64,000 nt of DNA from Sva-07 sp963698565 (GTDB taxonomy: Bacteria; Actinomycetota; Acidimicrobiia; Acidimicrobiales; Ilumatobacteraceae): NCBI GenBank assembly GCA_963698565.1, contig CAVORH010000002.1, positions 310,001-374,000 on the forward strand. Direction: 5' to 3'. Below the pieces are notes generated by a model that worked only from the letters and a program-made list of their open reading frames with translations, did not search any database and had not been told where the DNA came from. How positions within the stretch are numbered: the first letter of the stretch is position 1; each line of letters begins with the position of its first letter. Both the position numbers and the translations under genes were made by a program. This document shows, one piece after another, positions 17,292-25,255 of the stretch.

Positions 17292-18380
17292 TCAGACGTT
17301 GAAGCGGAACTCCATCACGTCGCCGTCCTGCGCGACGTAGTCCTTGCCCTCGACCCGCATCTTGCCGGCGTCCTTGGCGGCGTTCCACGAGCCGAGCGTC
17401 AGCAGTTCGTCCCATTGGATCACTTCGGCGCGGATGAACCCGCGCTGGAAGTCGGTGTGGATCCGGCCGGCGCAGACCGGTGCGGTCGACCCCTCGTAGA
17501 AGGTCCACGCCTTCGATTCCTTCTCACCGGTCGTGAAGTACGTTCGCAGTCCGAGCAGGTGGTACGCGCTGCGGACCATCCGGAAGAGTGCCCCTTCGCC
17601 CAGTCCGAAGCCCTCCAGGATCTCGGCGCGCTCCTCGGGGTCTTCGATCGCCGCGGCCTCGGCTTCCATCTGGACGCACATCCCGATCACCTCGACGTTG
17701 TCACCGGCGTTGTTGAACTCGGCGGCGACCATCGCCTCCTTCTCGGGGATCGACTCGATGTCGTCCTCGCCGACGTTGACCACCACCAGCACGCGCCGGT
17801 TGGTGAGCAGGAAGTACGGAGCGAGGGCATCTCGGACGTCGTCCTTGAGACCGGCGCGGTAGAGGGGGAGGCCCTCCGACAGCGCGTCGTAGGCGACCTG
17901 GAGGTGGGCCGCTTCCTCGGCCATGCCCTTGTCGAGCTTCGCCTGGCGCTGGGTCTGGTGGAGGCGCTTCTCGACGGTCTCGAGGTCGGCGAGTGCGAGT
18001 TCGATCTCGACGATCCGGAGGTGTTCGAGGGGATCGGTCGGCCCGGTGATGTCGTCGTTGACGAACGCCCGCAGCACGAACACGATCGCGTCGACCTCGC
18101 GGATGTTGGCGAGGAACTTGTTGCCGAGGCCCTCGCCCTGGCTGGCTCCTTCGACCAGTCCGCCGATGTCGACGACCTCGACCTGCGCGTGGATGGTCTG
18201 CTTCGACTTCGACATCGCCGCCAGCCGGTCGAGGCGATCGTCGGGCACCTTGGCCACGCCGATGTTGGGGTCCTTCGTGGCGAACGGGTACGGCGCAGCG
18301 AGCGCACCACCGCCGGTCAATGCGTTGTACAGCGAGCTCTTGCCCGCGTTGGGGAGACCGACGAGTCCGAAACGTTCCAT
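17292..18380 (-). CDS. ychF: Redox-regulated ATPase YchF (OLA1 family)
   Basis: Ribosome-associated TRAFAC ATPase, 362 residues. The P-loop is GLVGLPNAGKSSLYNAL (5-21), Switch II is VDIGGLVEGASQGEGLGNKFL, and the nucleotide-base motif is VVVNVGE in the NxxE arrangement that gives YchF its ATP preference. A coiled-coil insertion follows, and the C-terminal TGS domain ends with YVAQDGDVMEFRFNV. Intact with no frameshift. A palindromic element of family B lies 76 nt upstream of its start. Confidence 0.96.
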   Translation of the reverse strand: MERFGLVGLPNAGKSSLYNALTGGGALAAPYPFATKDPNIGVAKVPDDRLDRLAAMSKSKQTIHAQVEVVDIGGLVEGASQGEGLGNKFLANIREVDAIVFVLRAFVNDDITGPTDPLEHLRIVEIELALADLETVEKRLHQTQRQAKLDKGMAEEAAHLQVAYDALSEGLPLYRAGLKDDVRDALAPYFLLTNRRVLVVVNVGEDDIESIPEKEAMVAAEFNNAGDNVEVIGMCVQMEAEAAAIEDPEERAEILEGFGLGEGALFRMVRSAYHLLGLRTYFTTGEKESKAWTFYEGSTAPVCAGRIHTDFQRGFIRAEVIQWDELLTLGSWNAAKDAGKMRVEGKDYVAQDGDVMEFRFNV

Positions 18381-18455
18381 GGACCGCCCGAGGCTACCGA
18401 TGCCGGCCCGCCATCTCGCTCCGGCCCGACCCGCCCCTGGCCCGGTCCATTCCGG

Positions 18456-18500
18456 TCTCGGCGGATCTGGTCGCGGCAGCTGCGACCAGATCCGCCGAGA
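18456..18500. repeat. Palindromic element family B, copy 1
   Basis: A perfect 19-bp hairpin: TCTCGGCGGATCTGGTCGC at 18456-18474, loop GGCAGCT, reverse complement at 18482-18500. It lies 25 nt behind the stop of the DUF559 gene at 18525 and in front of ychF. Confidence 0.8.
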
Positions 18501-18524
18501 GTTGCGGTCGGAGGGCTCACCGGG

Positions 18525-19433
18525 TCAGGCGGCATCGGGTGGAGCCCACCGGTCGACCGCGGCTCGGATCCTGTCCGCGGTGGCCTTGGGGCGGGTGGTC
18601 ACCGCTCGATACGTGAACCGCACGACGATCCACCCGGCCGCCAGCAGGTCGGCGTCGCGGTCACGATCGCGCTCGAACGCGCCGCGGTCGAGGCCGTGGT
18701 GGGCCCATCCGTCGCACTCGAGCAGCACCGGCGTGTCGATCACCCGGAAGTCGATCTCGTGACCCTCGATCACGGGATGGAACTCGACGGGCGGGAGGTG
18801 GAAGCGGCCGACGAGGCGCGTCATCATCGCCTCGAGGACCGAGTCGGCCGGCTTGTCGTCGATCGACCAGTCGTCGATCGCGGTCCGGGCGGCGACCACG
18901 CCCGCTCGTCCCGGCCGGGCGTGCTCGCTGACGGCGTGCTCGATCGCGCCGAGCGAGGCGAGGCGGGTGGCGACCGCGTGGCCGACGGCGGCATGGACGC
19001 CGGGCGGGTCGACGGCGCCGAGGTCGACGATCGTGCGCAGGATGTTGGTGCAGGCGATGCCGTACCGGCGCTGAGGCGTGAGGCGAGCCCGATCGGTCGG
19101 TCGATGGACGATCACGCCGGCGAGGTCGAGGTCGCGACGCCCTGCGGTCGGGATGACGTCGACCGGGTCGTCGTCGGGCCGTGGGACGCCCCACAGGCGC
19201 GCTGCCGAGCGGTGCGATGCGACGGCGGGCGCACCGACGGCGAGGACGCCGGCGACGATCCGCTGCTCGGGGGTGTCGGGCGTCCCGACCATTCGGGCGA
19301 CGTACGGGTGGAGCTGCTGGAGCGTGCCTCGTTGGATCGCCCGGTACCAGGAGGTGCGAGTGAGTCCGGATGCCTCGAAGGTGATGACGCCGTGGTGCGC
19401 TCGGGCCCAGTCGTCGAAGTCGGAGAGACGCAT
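18525..19433 (-). CDS. DUF559/AbiEi-type protein with Vsr-like nuclease domain
   Basis: 302 residues, intact. The N-terminus has an AbiEi-like winged helix (MRLSDFDDWARAHHGVITFEASGLTR), followed by the usual middle domain (IVAGVLAVGAPAVASHRSAARLWGVPRP). The DUF559 nuclease-like domain is at the C-terminus: PVEFHPVIEGHEIDFRVIDTPVLLECDGWAHHG with acidic residues placed as in PD-(D/E)XK folds, then DADLLAAGWIVVRFTY. Same architecture as 2596-3517 but diverged. It is flanked on both sides by family B palindromes. Biological role unknown. Confidence 0.8.
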   Translation of the reverse strand: MRLSDFDDWARAHHGVITFEASGLTRTSWYRAIQRGTLQQLHPYVARMVGTPDTPEQRIVAGVLAVGAPAVASHRSAARLWGVPRPDDDPVDVIPTAGRRDLDLAGVIVHRPTDRARLTPQRRYGIACTNILRTIVDLGAVDPPGVHAAVGHAVATRLASLGAIEHAVSEHARPGRAGVVAARTAIDDWSIDDKPADSVLEAMMTRLVGRFHLPPVEFHPVIEGHEIDFRVIDTPVLLECDGWAHHGLDRGAFERDRDRDADLLAAGWIVVRFTYRAVTTRPKATADRIRAAVDRWAPPDAA

Positions 19434-19487
19434 GCGCCCCAGTGGGCGCTCGGCGGCCGGTGCGGGAACGATCGTTGACCCATTCCG

Positions 19488-19534
19488 GTCTCGGCGGATG
19501 TGGTCGCGGGTGTCGCGATCGGATCCGCTGAGAC
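19488..19534. repeat. Palindromic element family B, copy 2 (imperfect)
   Basis: GTCTCGGCGGATGTGGTCGCG (19488-19508, given here in two halves joined at GGATG) pairs imperfectly with the segment 19514-19534 ending GATCCGCTGAGAC; about 17 of 21 positions match. It lies 10 nt behind the stop of the lipoprotein gene and 54 nt upstream of the DUF559 start. Confidence 0.65.
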
Positions 19535-19543
19535 GTGTTCGGG

Positions 19544-20523
19544 TCAGGGGGCGGGGAGCAGGAGGAGGGCGGTGCCGTCGCCGCCGGGGTTCGCCGCCGC
19601 CGTGACGATCGTGCCGCCGGCGAGGGCGGCCGCTCCGGTGAGGCAGGGGCCGAGGGCGGCGGCGTAGGCGTCGTCGTCGGTCTCCCACGCGAGCAGCTGG
19701 CCGTCGAGGAAGCCGCACACGCCGAGCGATCCGTCGGCGAGCGCGATCATCGCCGAGGGCGCACGCGGCACCTGGCCGGTCGCGGTGTGCAGGTCGCGTG
19801 CGTCGAGGTCGCCGCGGCCGATGCGCTCGACGTCGTCGCCGACGGCGTTGTCGGCCACCCACAGCTGGTCGTCGACGACCGTGAACGCGAACGGATTGGT
19901 GTAGCCGTCGCTCAGCACCACCGGTTCCTGGTCGGGCGGACCGGCGGGATCGAGCTGCACCATCGCGCCGCTGCCGTTGGCCTTCGCCCACTCGGTGAGC
20001 TGGCCGATGCCGAGGATCAGCTTCCCGTCGGCGCTGGCCTCGAGATGTCCGCCGACCGCACCGCCCGCGGTGCCGCCGCCGTCCCACACGATCCGAACGC
20101 TGCTCGTGCCAGCGCCGACCGGGCCGACCTCGCCGACCAGCAGATGGTTGGTGCCGGGGTCGGTCCAGGCGGCGTAGCGGACGCCGTCGATCACGGTGTG
20201 TCCGAGCAGCCCTCGTTGTTCGCCTTCCGTGCTCACGTCGATCGTTGCGAGCATCGAGACATCCTCGATGGTGGCTGCGCCGTCATCGGGGATCGTGAGC
20301 GCCCGGATCGTGCCGTCGCGCCGATCGATCCACTCGACGGTCGTGCCGCCGGCCTCACCGTCGTCGCCCGCGGCCCGCAGTGCGATCACGTCGCCCGGCG
20401 CGCTGTCGGCCAGCTCGAGCAGGACGCGGGCGCGGGCGTCGCTGCTGTGGAGTCGTCGCCCGAGCATCCGGTCGCCAGCACCGCTGCAGCACCGAGGACG
20501 ACCAGGGCGGCGAACGACCTCAT
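19544..20523 (-). CDS. Secreted lipoprotein with beta-propeller (PQQ/sorbosone dehydrogenase-like; one frameshift)
   Basis: The ATG at 20523 begins a lipoprotein signal: MRSFAALVVLGAAAVLATGC, with ATGC as lipobox, then a Ser/Asp-rich stretch. The frame slips between about 20440 and 20460; the continuing frame starts SDARARVLLELADSAPGDVIALR and runs to 19544. Repeated blade-like segments (HLEASADGKLILGIGQLTEWAKA, NPFAFTVVDDQLWVADNAVGDD, LADGSLGVCGFLDGQLLAW) suggest a six-bladed propeller like PQQ-dependent sugar dehydrogenases or ScyD-type proteins. No catalytic residues can be assigned. It is divergent from the PHP gene, with 25 nt between start codons. Confidence 0.6.
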
Positions 20524-20548
20524 TCGGCCCGACGCTACAGTCGCCGAG

Positions 20549-21604
20549 GTGAGCGATGGCCGCGACCCAGCGAGTCCGACGCCGGCGCCGATGACGCCGG
20601 AGCAGGCGATCCTGCGGGTGATCCACTGCCTCGACCGGGCGCACGAGAGCGGGTTCAAGTCGAAGGCGTTCGTCCGGGCGCTCGATGTGGTTCGCACGAC
20701 ACCGCCCGACGAACTGGCCGATCGGGCGGCAGCCGGCACCCTCACCGACCTCGAGGGGCTCGGCTCGTCGACCGCCGGGGTGATCGCCGATGCGCTCGCC
20801 GGCCGGGTGCCGGCGTACCTCACGAAGATCGAAGCGGAGTCGAGGGTGTCGATCACGCCGGAGGGGCAGGTGTACCGAGACGCCCTGCGCGGCGACTGCC
20901 ACCTCCACTCCACGTGGAGCGATGGTGGTGCGCCGATCGAGGCGATGGCAGCGACGGCGATCGCACTCGGCCACGAGTACATGGTGCAGACCGATCATTC
21001 GGCCCGGCTGACCATCGCCCACGGGTTGAACGAGGACCGGCTCACCGAGCAACTCGACCAGATCGCGGCGATCAACGCCGACATCGCCGCAGCGGGCCAC
21101 GACTTCCGGATCCTCGCGGGGATGGAGGTCGACATCCTCGAGGACGGGTCGCTCGACCTCGCCGACCACATGTTGGAGCGCCTCGATGTGGTGGTGGCGA
21201 GCGTGCACTCGAAGCTGCGGATGGAACGCCGGCAGATGACCGAGCGGATGCTGATGGCGGTTGCATCGCCGCACGTCGACATCCTCGGGCACTGCACCGG
21301 GCGGATGATCGGCAAGCGCCCGCCGTCGGAGTTCGACGCCGACTACGTGTTCGCCGCGTGCGCGCAGTTCGACACGGCGGTGGAGATCAACTGCCGTCCC
21401 GAGCGGCTCGACCCGCCGAGGGAATTGCTCGACGTGGCGATCGAGTACGGCTGCTGGTTCTCGATCGACACCGACGCCCACGCCACCGGCCAGCTGGAGT
21501 GGCAACCGCTCGGGTGCGACCGTGCCGCTGAGCGAGGCGTGCCGATCGAGCGGATCATCAACACGATGTCCGCCGACGACCTCCTCGCCTGGACCGCCGG
21601 CTGA
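20549..21604 (+). CDS. PHP-domain phosphoesterase with helix-hairpin-helix N-terminus (PolX-like, no polymerase palm)
   Basis: 351 residues from the GTG at 20549 (an ATG at 20591 is an alternative). The N-terminal 90 residues resemble the 8-kDa helix-hairpin-helix domain of bacterial PolX (RALDVVRTTPPDELADRAAAG, LTDLEGLGSSTAGVIADAL), but the polymerase palm and thumb are absent. The PHP domain carries its metal ligands: DCHLHSTWSDGG, QTDHSARLTI, GMEVDILEDG, VVASVHSKL, DILGHCTGR and DTDAHATGQ. PHP domains of PolX hydrolyse phosphoesters, including 3' ends, so a small nuclease or phosphatase is plausible. It ends 28 nt before a tandem array of palindromes and is convergent with the next gene. 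Confidence 0.85.
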   Translation: MSDGRDPASPTPAPMTPEQAILRVIHCLDRAHESGFKSKAFVRALDVVRTTPPDELADRAAAGTLTDLEGLGSSTAGVIADALAGRVPAYLTKIEAESRVSITPEGQVYRDALRGDCHLHSTWSDGGAPIEAMAATAIALGHEYMVQTDHSARLTIAHGLNEDRLTEQLDQIAAINADIAAAGHDFRILAGMEVDILEDGSLDLADHMLERLDVVVASVHSKLRMERRQMTERMLMAVASPHVDILGHCTGRMIGKRPPSEFDADYVFAACAQFDTAVEINCRPERLDPPRELLDVAIEYGCWFSIDTDAHATGQLEWQPLGCDRAAERGVPIERIINTMSADDLLAWTAG

Positions 21605-21632
21605 CCACGCCCCGCCGCCCGACCACGCCCCC

Positions 21633-21828
21633 CGTTTGCGCGACGTTCTGGGTGGGACGGTCCACCGGAAGTGCAACGCAAACGTGATGGGCCGCGGCCG
21701 TCCCCGTTTGCGCGACGTTCTGGGTGGGGCGGTCCACCGGAAGTGCGACGCAAACGTGATGGGCCGCGGCCGTCCCCGTTTGCGCGACGGTCTGGGTGGG
21801 ACGGTCCACCGGAAGTGCAACGCAAACG
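21633..21828. repeat. Tandem array of three family D palindromes, 72-bp period
   Basis: Three copies start at 21633, 21705 and 21777. Each is 52 bp, bounded by CGTTTGCG and CGCAAACG, with an inner GGTGG/CCACC pairing, and is followed by a 20-bp spacer (TGATGGGCCGCGGCCGTCCC). The spacers are identical, unlike CRISPR. The array lies between the convergent PHP and hydrolase genes. Two related copies with the same 72-bp period are at 27629-27752. Confidence 0.85.
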
Positions 21829-21849
21829 TGGTGCGGTGCGGCGGGCGGG

Positions 21850-23061
21850 TCAGGCCATCATGGCGCCGTAGGCGGCGAGGAGCAGGCCGGCGCCGCGTAG
21901 GTCGCCGGTGGTGCCCTCGCCCATCCTGTTCATCACGTAGCTGAAGCTCATCTGGGCGTCGACGTCGACGATCGCGAGCGAACCGCCCCAGCCGCCCCAG
22001 AAGCACGTGCGCGGGTTCGGCACGGGCAGCATCGGCCCCGGCAGCCCGAACCCCATGCCCATGTTCAGCTCCACCGGAAGGATCAGATCGGGCCCCTCGA
22101 TCTGCTGGTCGAAGATGCGCGCCACGCCCTCCTCGGAGAGCAGCGTGACACCGCGAGCGGTGCCGCCGCACGCCGTCGGTGTGTGGCAGAGCGCAACCGA
22201 GCGTGCGTTGCCGTGGCCGCCGGCGGCAGGGATCTCGGCGCGGCGCCAGTCCTTGCGCCACGAGAAGTCGGCGGTGAGCGCCGGGTTGGAGAGCGTGCGG
22301 TAGGCGATCGAGTCGCGGTCGGCGTCCTCCTCACCGAGCGGGCTCGACGGCGGGATCACGCGGGCGACCCGTGCGTCGCACGAAGCGGGCGTGCCGATGT
22401 GGAAGTCGGCGCCGAGCGGCCCGGCGACCTCCTCGGCGAAGAACGTGCCGAGCGATCGGCCGTCGACACGCTCGACGATCTCGCCGAGCAGGTAGCCCTG
22501 GCTGATCGCGTGGTAGCCGGACTTCGTGCCGGGCTCCCACCACGGCGCCTGCGCCGCGTGCAGGCCGACCAACTTGTCGTGGTCGAGGAGGTCGAACATC
22601 GTGAGCGGTTCGTCCCAACCGGACAATCCGGCGGTGTGACTCAGCACGTGCCGCGTCGCCACCGACTCCTTGCCGTTGGCTGCGAACTCGGGCCAGTAGG
22701 TGGCGATCGGCTCGTACAGGTCGAGCTCGCCCCGGTCGGCGAGCATCAGGCAACACAGCGCGGCCATCGTCTTGGTGGTCGACCACACGTTGATGATCGT
22801 GTCCTCCTGCCAGTCGCCCTCGACGCCGGGGATGCCTGCCTCGTCGTCGTCGGGACCGTCGAAGGTGGCGGTGCCGCCCCACAGGTCGACGACCGTTTCG
22901 CCGCCGATCGTGATCGCCACCGACGCGCCGACGTCGCCCTGGGTGGCGAAGTTGTCGGCGAACGCGTCTCGCACCGCCTCGAAGCCGGGGGCGACCGTGC
23001 CGTGGATGGCGGTTCCGGTCGTTCCGGTGCCGGTCGGAGTTGCGTGCTCGTCGGTCGTCAT
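21850..23061 (-). CDS. Serine hydrolase of the beta-lactamase/EstB family
   Basis: 403 residues with a class C beta-lactamase fold. The nucleophile motif SxxK is STTK at 94-97 (NVWSTTKTMAALC). The YxN position appears as YHA within GYHAISQGYLLGEIVERV. HVLSHTAGLSGWDEP and CFWGGWGGSLAIVDVDA match the conserved SHTAGL and GGxGG regions of EstB-like esterases and 6-aminohexanoate hydrolases. No signal peptide, so probably cytosolic; the natural substrate is unknown. Confidence 0.88.
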   Translation of the reverse strand: MTTDEHATPTGTGTTGTAIHGTVAPGFEAVRDAFADNFATQGDVGASVAITIGGETVVDLWGGTATFDGPDDDEAGIPGVEGDWQEDTIINVWSTTKTMAALCCLMLADRGELDLYEPIATYWPEFAANGKESVATRHVLSHTAGLSGWDEPLTMFDLLDHDKLVGLHAAQAPWWEPGTKSGYHAISQGYLLGEIVERVDGRSLGTFFAEEVAGPLGADFHIGTPASCDARVARVIPPSSPLGEEDADRDSIAYRTLSNPALTADFSWRKDWRRAEIPAAGGHGNARSVALCHTPTACGGTARGVTLLSEEGVARIFDQQIEGPDLILPVELNMGMGFGLPGPMLPVPNPRTCFWGGWGGSLAIVDVDAQMSFSYVMNRMGEGTTGDLRGAGLLLAAYGAMMA

Positions 23062-23172
23062 GTCGGCAACGTAGTGGTCGGGTTCGCGCAGCGGCCGACC
23101 GGACGGTTGCCCGCCTGGTGTCGAACGGCCTGCTCCGAGGTGCCCGCGGTGCCGGGGCGCTCGGTGGCGGCG

Positions 23173-23201
23173 TTGGGGCGGGGTGGGCGGCGCCGTAGCA
23201 T
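23173..23201 (+). promoter_or_regulatory. Candidate promoter for a leaderless bL37 mRNA
   Basis: TTGGGG at 23173-23178 and TAGCAT at 23196-23201 are 17 bp apart. Transcription would begin at or within three bases of the ATG at 23211, giving a leaderless message, common in Actinobacteria. A similar TAGCGT box stands just before the bS22 gene. Confidence 0.45.
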
Positions 23202-23210
23202 GGCATCCCT

Positions 23211-23297
23211 ATGTCGAAGAAGACCAAGAAGAAGAAGGCCAAGATGCGCCGCTCGAAGGCGAATCACGGCAAGCGCCCCAACATGGGCCGCGGCTGA
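23211..23297 (+). CDS. 50S ribosomal protein bL37
   Basis: A 28-residue basic protein, MSKKTKKKKAKMRRS followed by KANHGKRPNMGRG. The NHGKRPN ending is the hallmark of mycobacterial bL37, a small large-subunit protein found in actinobacterial ribosome structures. It has no Shine-Dalgarno sequence, in keeping with a leaderless start. Genes this short are easily missed by automatic annotation. Confidence 0.85.
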   Translation: MSKKTKKKKAKMRRSKANHGKRPNMGRG

Positions 23298-23329
23298 ACT
23301 GATCCCCACGCGCCGGACGTCGCTGCATC

Positions 23330-24016
23330 GTGGACCCCCGAGTCGAGTGGCTCACGGTGTCGGGCGATCCCGACGTCTGGCGATCGATCGGCTTCGTCGT
23401 CACCGACGACGGCCATCTTCCGCTCCACGGCACCTCGCTTCGCATCCTCACCCCCGGCTCGTCGTCGGCGCCTCAGCACAGCGGTGCTGACGCCGAGATC
23501 TCCAGTTCCGCCACCGGCATCGTCGGCTGGGCGTTGAGCGGGATCACCGAGCACTCCCACCCCGATTCGACCGACCGCCGGGTCGACATCGACGGTCTGC
23601 CCACGGAGATCGTCCCCGCCCGAGGTCCGATGTACGCCGATCACGAGATCGGCGCGGTCGGGCTCGATCACGTGGTGGTGATGACCTCGCAGCTCGAGCG
23701 GACGAGCGACGCGATCGCTGCGGCCACCGGCTGTGAGCTCAAGCGCATCCGCGATCTGGGCGAGATGCGGCAGGGCTTCCACCGCATCGGACGTGGCGGA
23801 TTGATCGTCGAGCTCGTCGAGCGGCCCGACATCCCCGACGGACCGGCGAGCTTCTGGGGCCTCGTGGTCAACGTCGACGATCTCGACGCCGCGTGCGCCC
23901 GCCTCGGCGCCGATCGCGTGTCACCGCCGAAGGACGCCGTGCAACCGGGCCGCCGGATCGCCACCGTGCGCTCCGACGTCGGCCTCGGCCTCCCCGTCGC
24001 ACTGATGACGCCCTGA
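23330..24016 (+). CDS. VOC/glyoxalase-superfamily protein
   Basis: 228 residues from a GTG start. The C-terminal 115 residues form one VOC module: GAVGLDHVVVMTSQLERTSDAIAAATG, FHRIGRGGLIVELVERPDIP and SFWGLVVNVDDLDAACARLG. His in LDHVVV and Glu in VELVE are in metal-ligand positions. The N-terminal half (VEWLTVSGDPDVWRSIGFVV) looks like a diverged first module. Lies 32 nt behind bL37. Substrate unknown. Confidence 0.75.
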   Translation: MDPRVEWLTVSGDPDVWRSIGFVVTDDGHLPLHGTSLRILTPGSSSAPQHSGADAEISSSATGIVGWALSGITEHSHPDSTDRRVDIDGLPTEIVPARGPMYADHEIGAVGLDHVVVMTSQLERTSDAIAAATGCELKRIRDLGEMRQGFHRIGRGGLIVELVERPDIPDGPASFWGLVVNVDDLDAACARLGADRVSPPKDAVQPGRRIATVRSDVGLGLPVALMTP

Positions 24017-24056
24017 TCTCCTGACGCGACAACTCCGGCCCGCCCACACCCCTCGA

Positions 24057-24098
24057 GCGATGAGCGACGCCCCCGTGGACGGGGACGCCGCTCATCGC
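24057..24098. repeat. Palindromic element family C, copy 2
   Basis: GCGATGAGCG at 24057-24066 and CGCTCATCGC at 24089-24098 bracket an inner CCCCGT/ACGGGG pairing. Same outer arms as 11890-11931. It lies 40 nt behind the VOC stop and 12 nt behind the stop of the LPQTG gene, between convergent genes. Confidence 0.75.
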
Positions 24099-24110
24099 CT
24101 GGGTGCTGGA

Positions 24111-24938
24111 TCAGCTCGCTTGGGGGCTGATCCCGTCGTTGCGGCGGCGGCGAGCGGCGGTGAGCATCAGCAGACCGGCCAACAACGCCGCGGCGCCGAC
24201 GATCACGCCATTGCCGGGGCCGCCGCCCGTCTGCGGGAGTGCGCAGTCGTCCGCGGGATTGCCGTCGTTGTTCTGGCCGGGCACGCAGACCGTCGTGGTC
24301 GGTGGAGTGGTGGTGGTGGGAACGACCGCTTCGGGCGGGTTGGCGCACGCTGATGACGCTGGCACGTAGCTGACGGTCGTCGAGGCGGACACGCCGTCCA
24401 CCGTGACGTCGATGATCAGCCCGTCGCGGAGGATCTCATCGCTGGGATCGGGGATCCACGATCCGTCGTCGGCCAGCATCCACCCGGGCCAGTCGGTTCC
24501 GTTGCCGGCCGCGTCGACTGACGCGCCGGGCCAGATGAACGTGCCGGACAGGTTGGACACCTCGAGCGTCTCGACCACGGTTCCCGTCACGGTCTTGACG
24601 ACCAGCGTGGCAGTGCCGCTGACCGGCGTGAAGCCCACGGGAACGATTGCGTAGCTGACGAACGGAGCGTCCCGAACGCAGACCGGTGAGAAGGCGCCGA
24701 CCTCGATCGACCGCACCGCAGCGCTGGTCGTCGTGACGTAGTTGTCGGACGAGGGAGGTACCGGCGGAAGCCCGGTGGCCACCAGCCCGGCGTCGGCCGC
24801 ACCGTCCTCGGCGTGCGCCGCCGAGGGGGCGGCGGTCATGACGAGCAGCACCGCAGCGATGCCCGCCACCAGGTGCCGCCAACCCGGTGGTGCAGTCCGG
24901 TCGACGTGTGACGCCGGTGATGCGTTGGTGGTTGTCAT
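24111..24938 (-). CDS. Secreted cell-wall protein with LPQTG sortase anchor
   Basis: 275 residues. A signal peptide is clear (HLVAGIAAVLLVMTAAPSAAHA, about 22-43). The mature part contains a beta-rich segment (IEVGAFSPVCVRDAPFVSYA, GTATLVVKTVTGTVVETL, FIWPGASVDAAGNGTDWPGW). A Thr/Pro linker precedes LPQTGGG (near 234), a hydrophobic helix (VIVGAAALLAGLLMLTA) and an RRRR tail: a textbook sortase signal. No sortase gene is in the window. The ATG at 24938 is chosen because it starts the signal peptide. Confidence 0.85.
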   Translation of the reverse strand: MTTTNASPASHVDRTAPPGWRHLVAGIAAVLLVMTAAPSAAHAEDGAADAGLVATGLPPVPPSSDNYVTTTSAAVRSIEVGAFSPVCVRDAPFVSYAIVPVGFTPVSGTATLVVKTVTGTVVETLEVSNLSGTFIWPGASVDAAGNGTDWPGWMLADDGSWIPDPSDEILRDGLIIDVTVDGVSASTTVSYVPASSACANPPEAVVPTTTTPPTTTVCVPGQNNDGNPADDCALPQTGGGPGNGVIVGAAALLAGLLMLTAARRRRNDGISPQAS

Positions 24939-25255
24939 GAGCCCGCCTTCAGTGTCCGCCTGCTGATCGCAATCGGGTTGACCACGTTCAGTGGTGGCGA
25001 CTCTACCGGGCCGGCGCCTGCAACTGCAAGTGCGGAACCGGAGAAAACCCATGCCCCGCTTGAGATTCAAGGCAGAGTCTGGAGTCGTCGGCTCCGCCCA
25101 CGCTGGGCGTTCGGGCCGCCACGTCAACGGTTGGTCTGCTCGAATCTCACGGAGAGTGATGGCACGCTGTGGTCGGTCGTACCGGGTCCGCGCCGCGGGA
25201 AGGGTCGCATGGTGTTCCCGGTTCGCACCCACCGATCGGGCGGGAACGGTCTGCC
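24939..25255. other. 317-nt intergenic region, upstream of the LPQTG gene
   Basis: No convincing gene is seen on either strand. It should contain the promoter of the LPQTG gene and the 3' end of the DUF4012 gene. No strong hairpin or repeat family member was found here. Confidence 0.5.

Noticed and set aside
21633..21828. Possible small CRISPR array (repeats plus 20-bp spacers)
   Set aside because: The spacers are identical to one another, the repeat is a long palindrome, and no cas gene is nearby.
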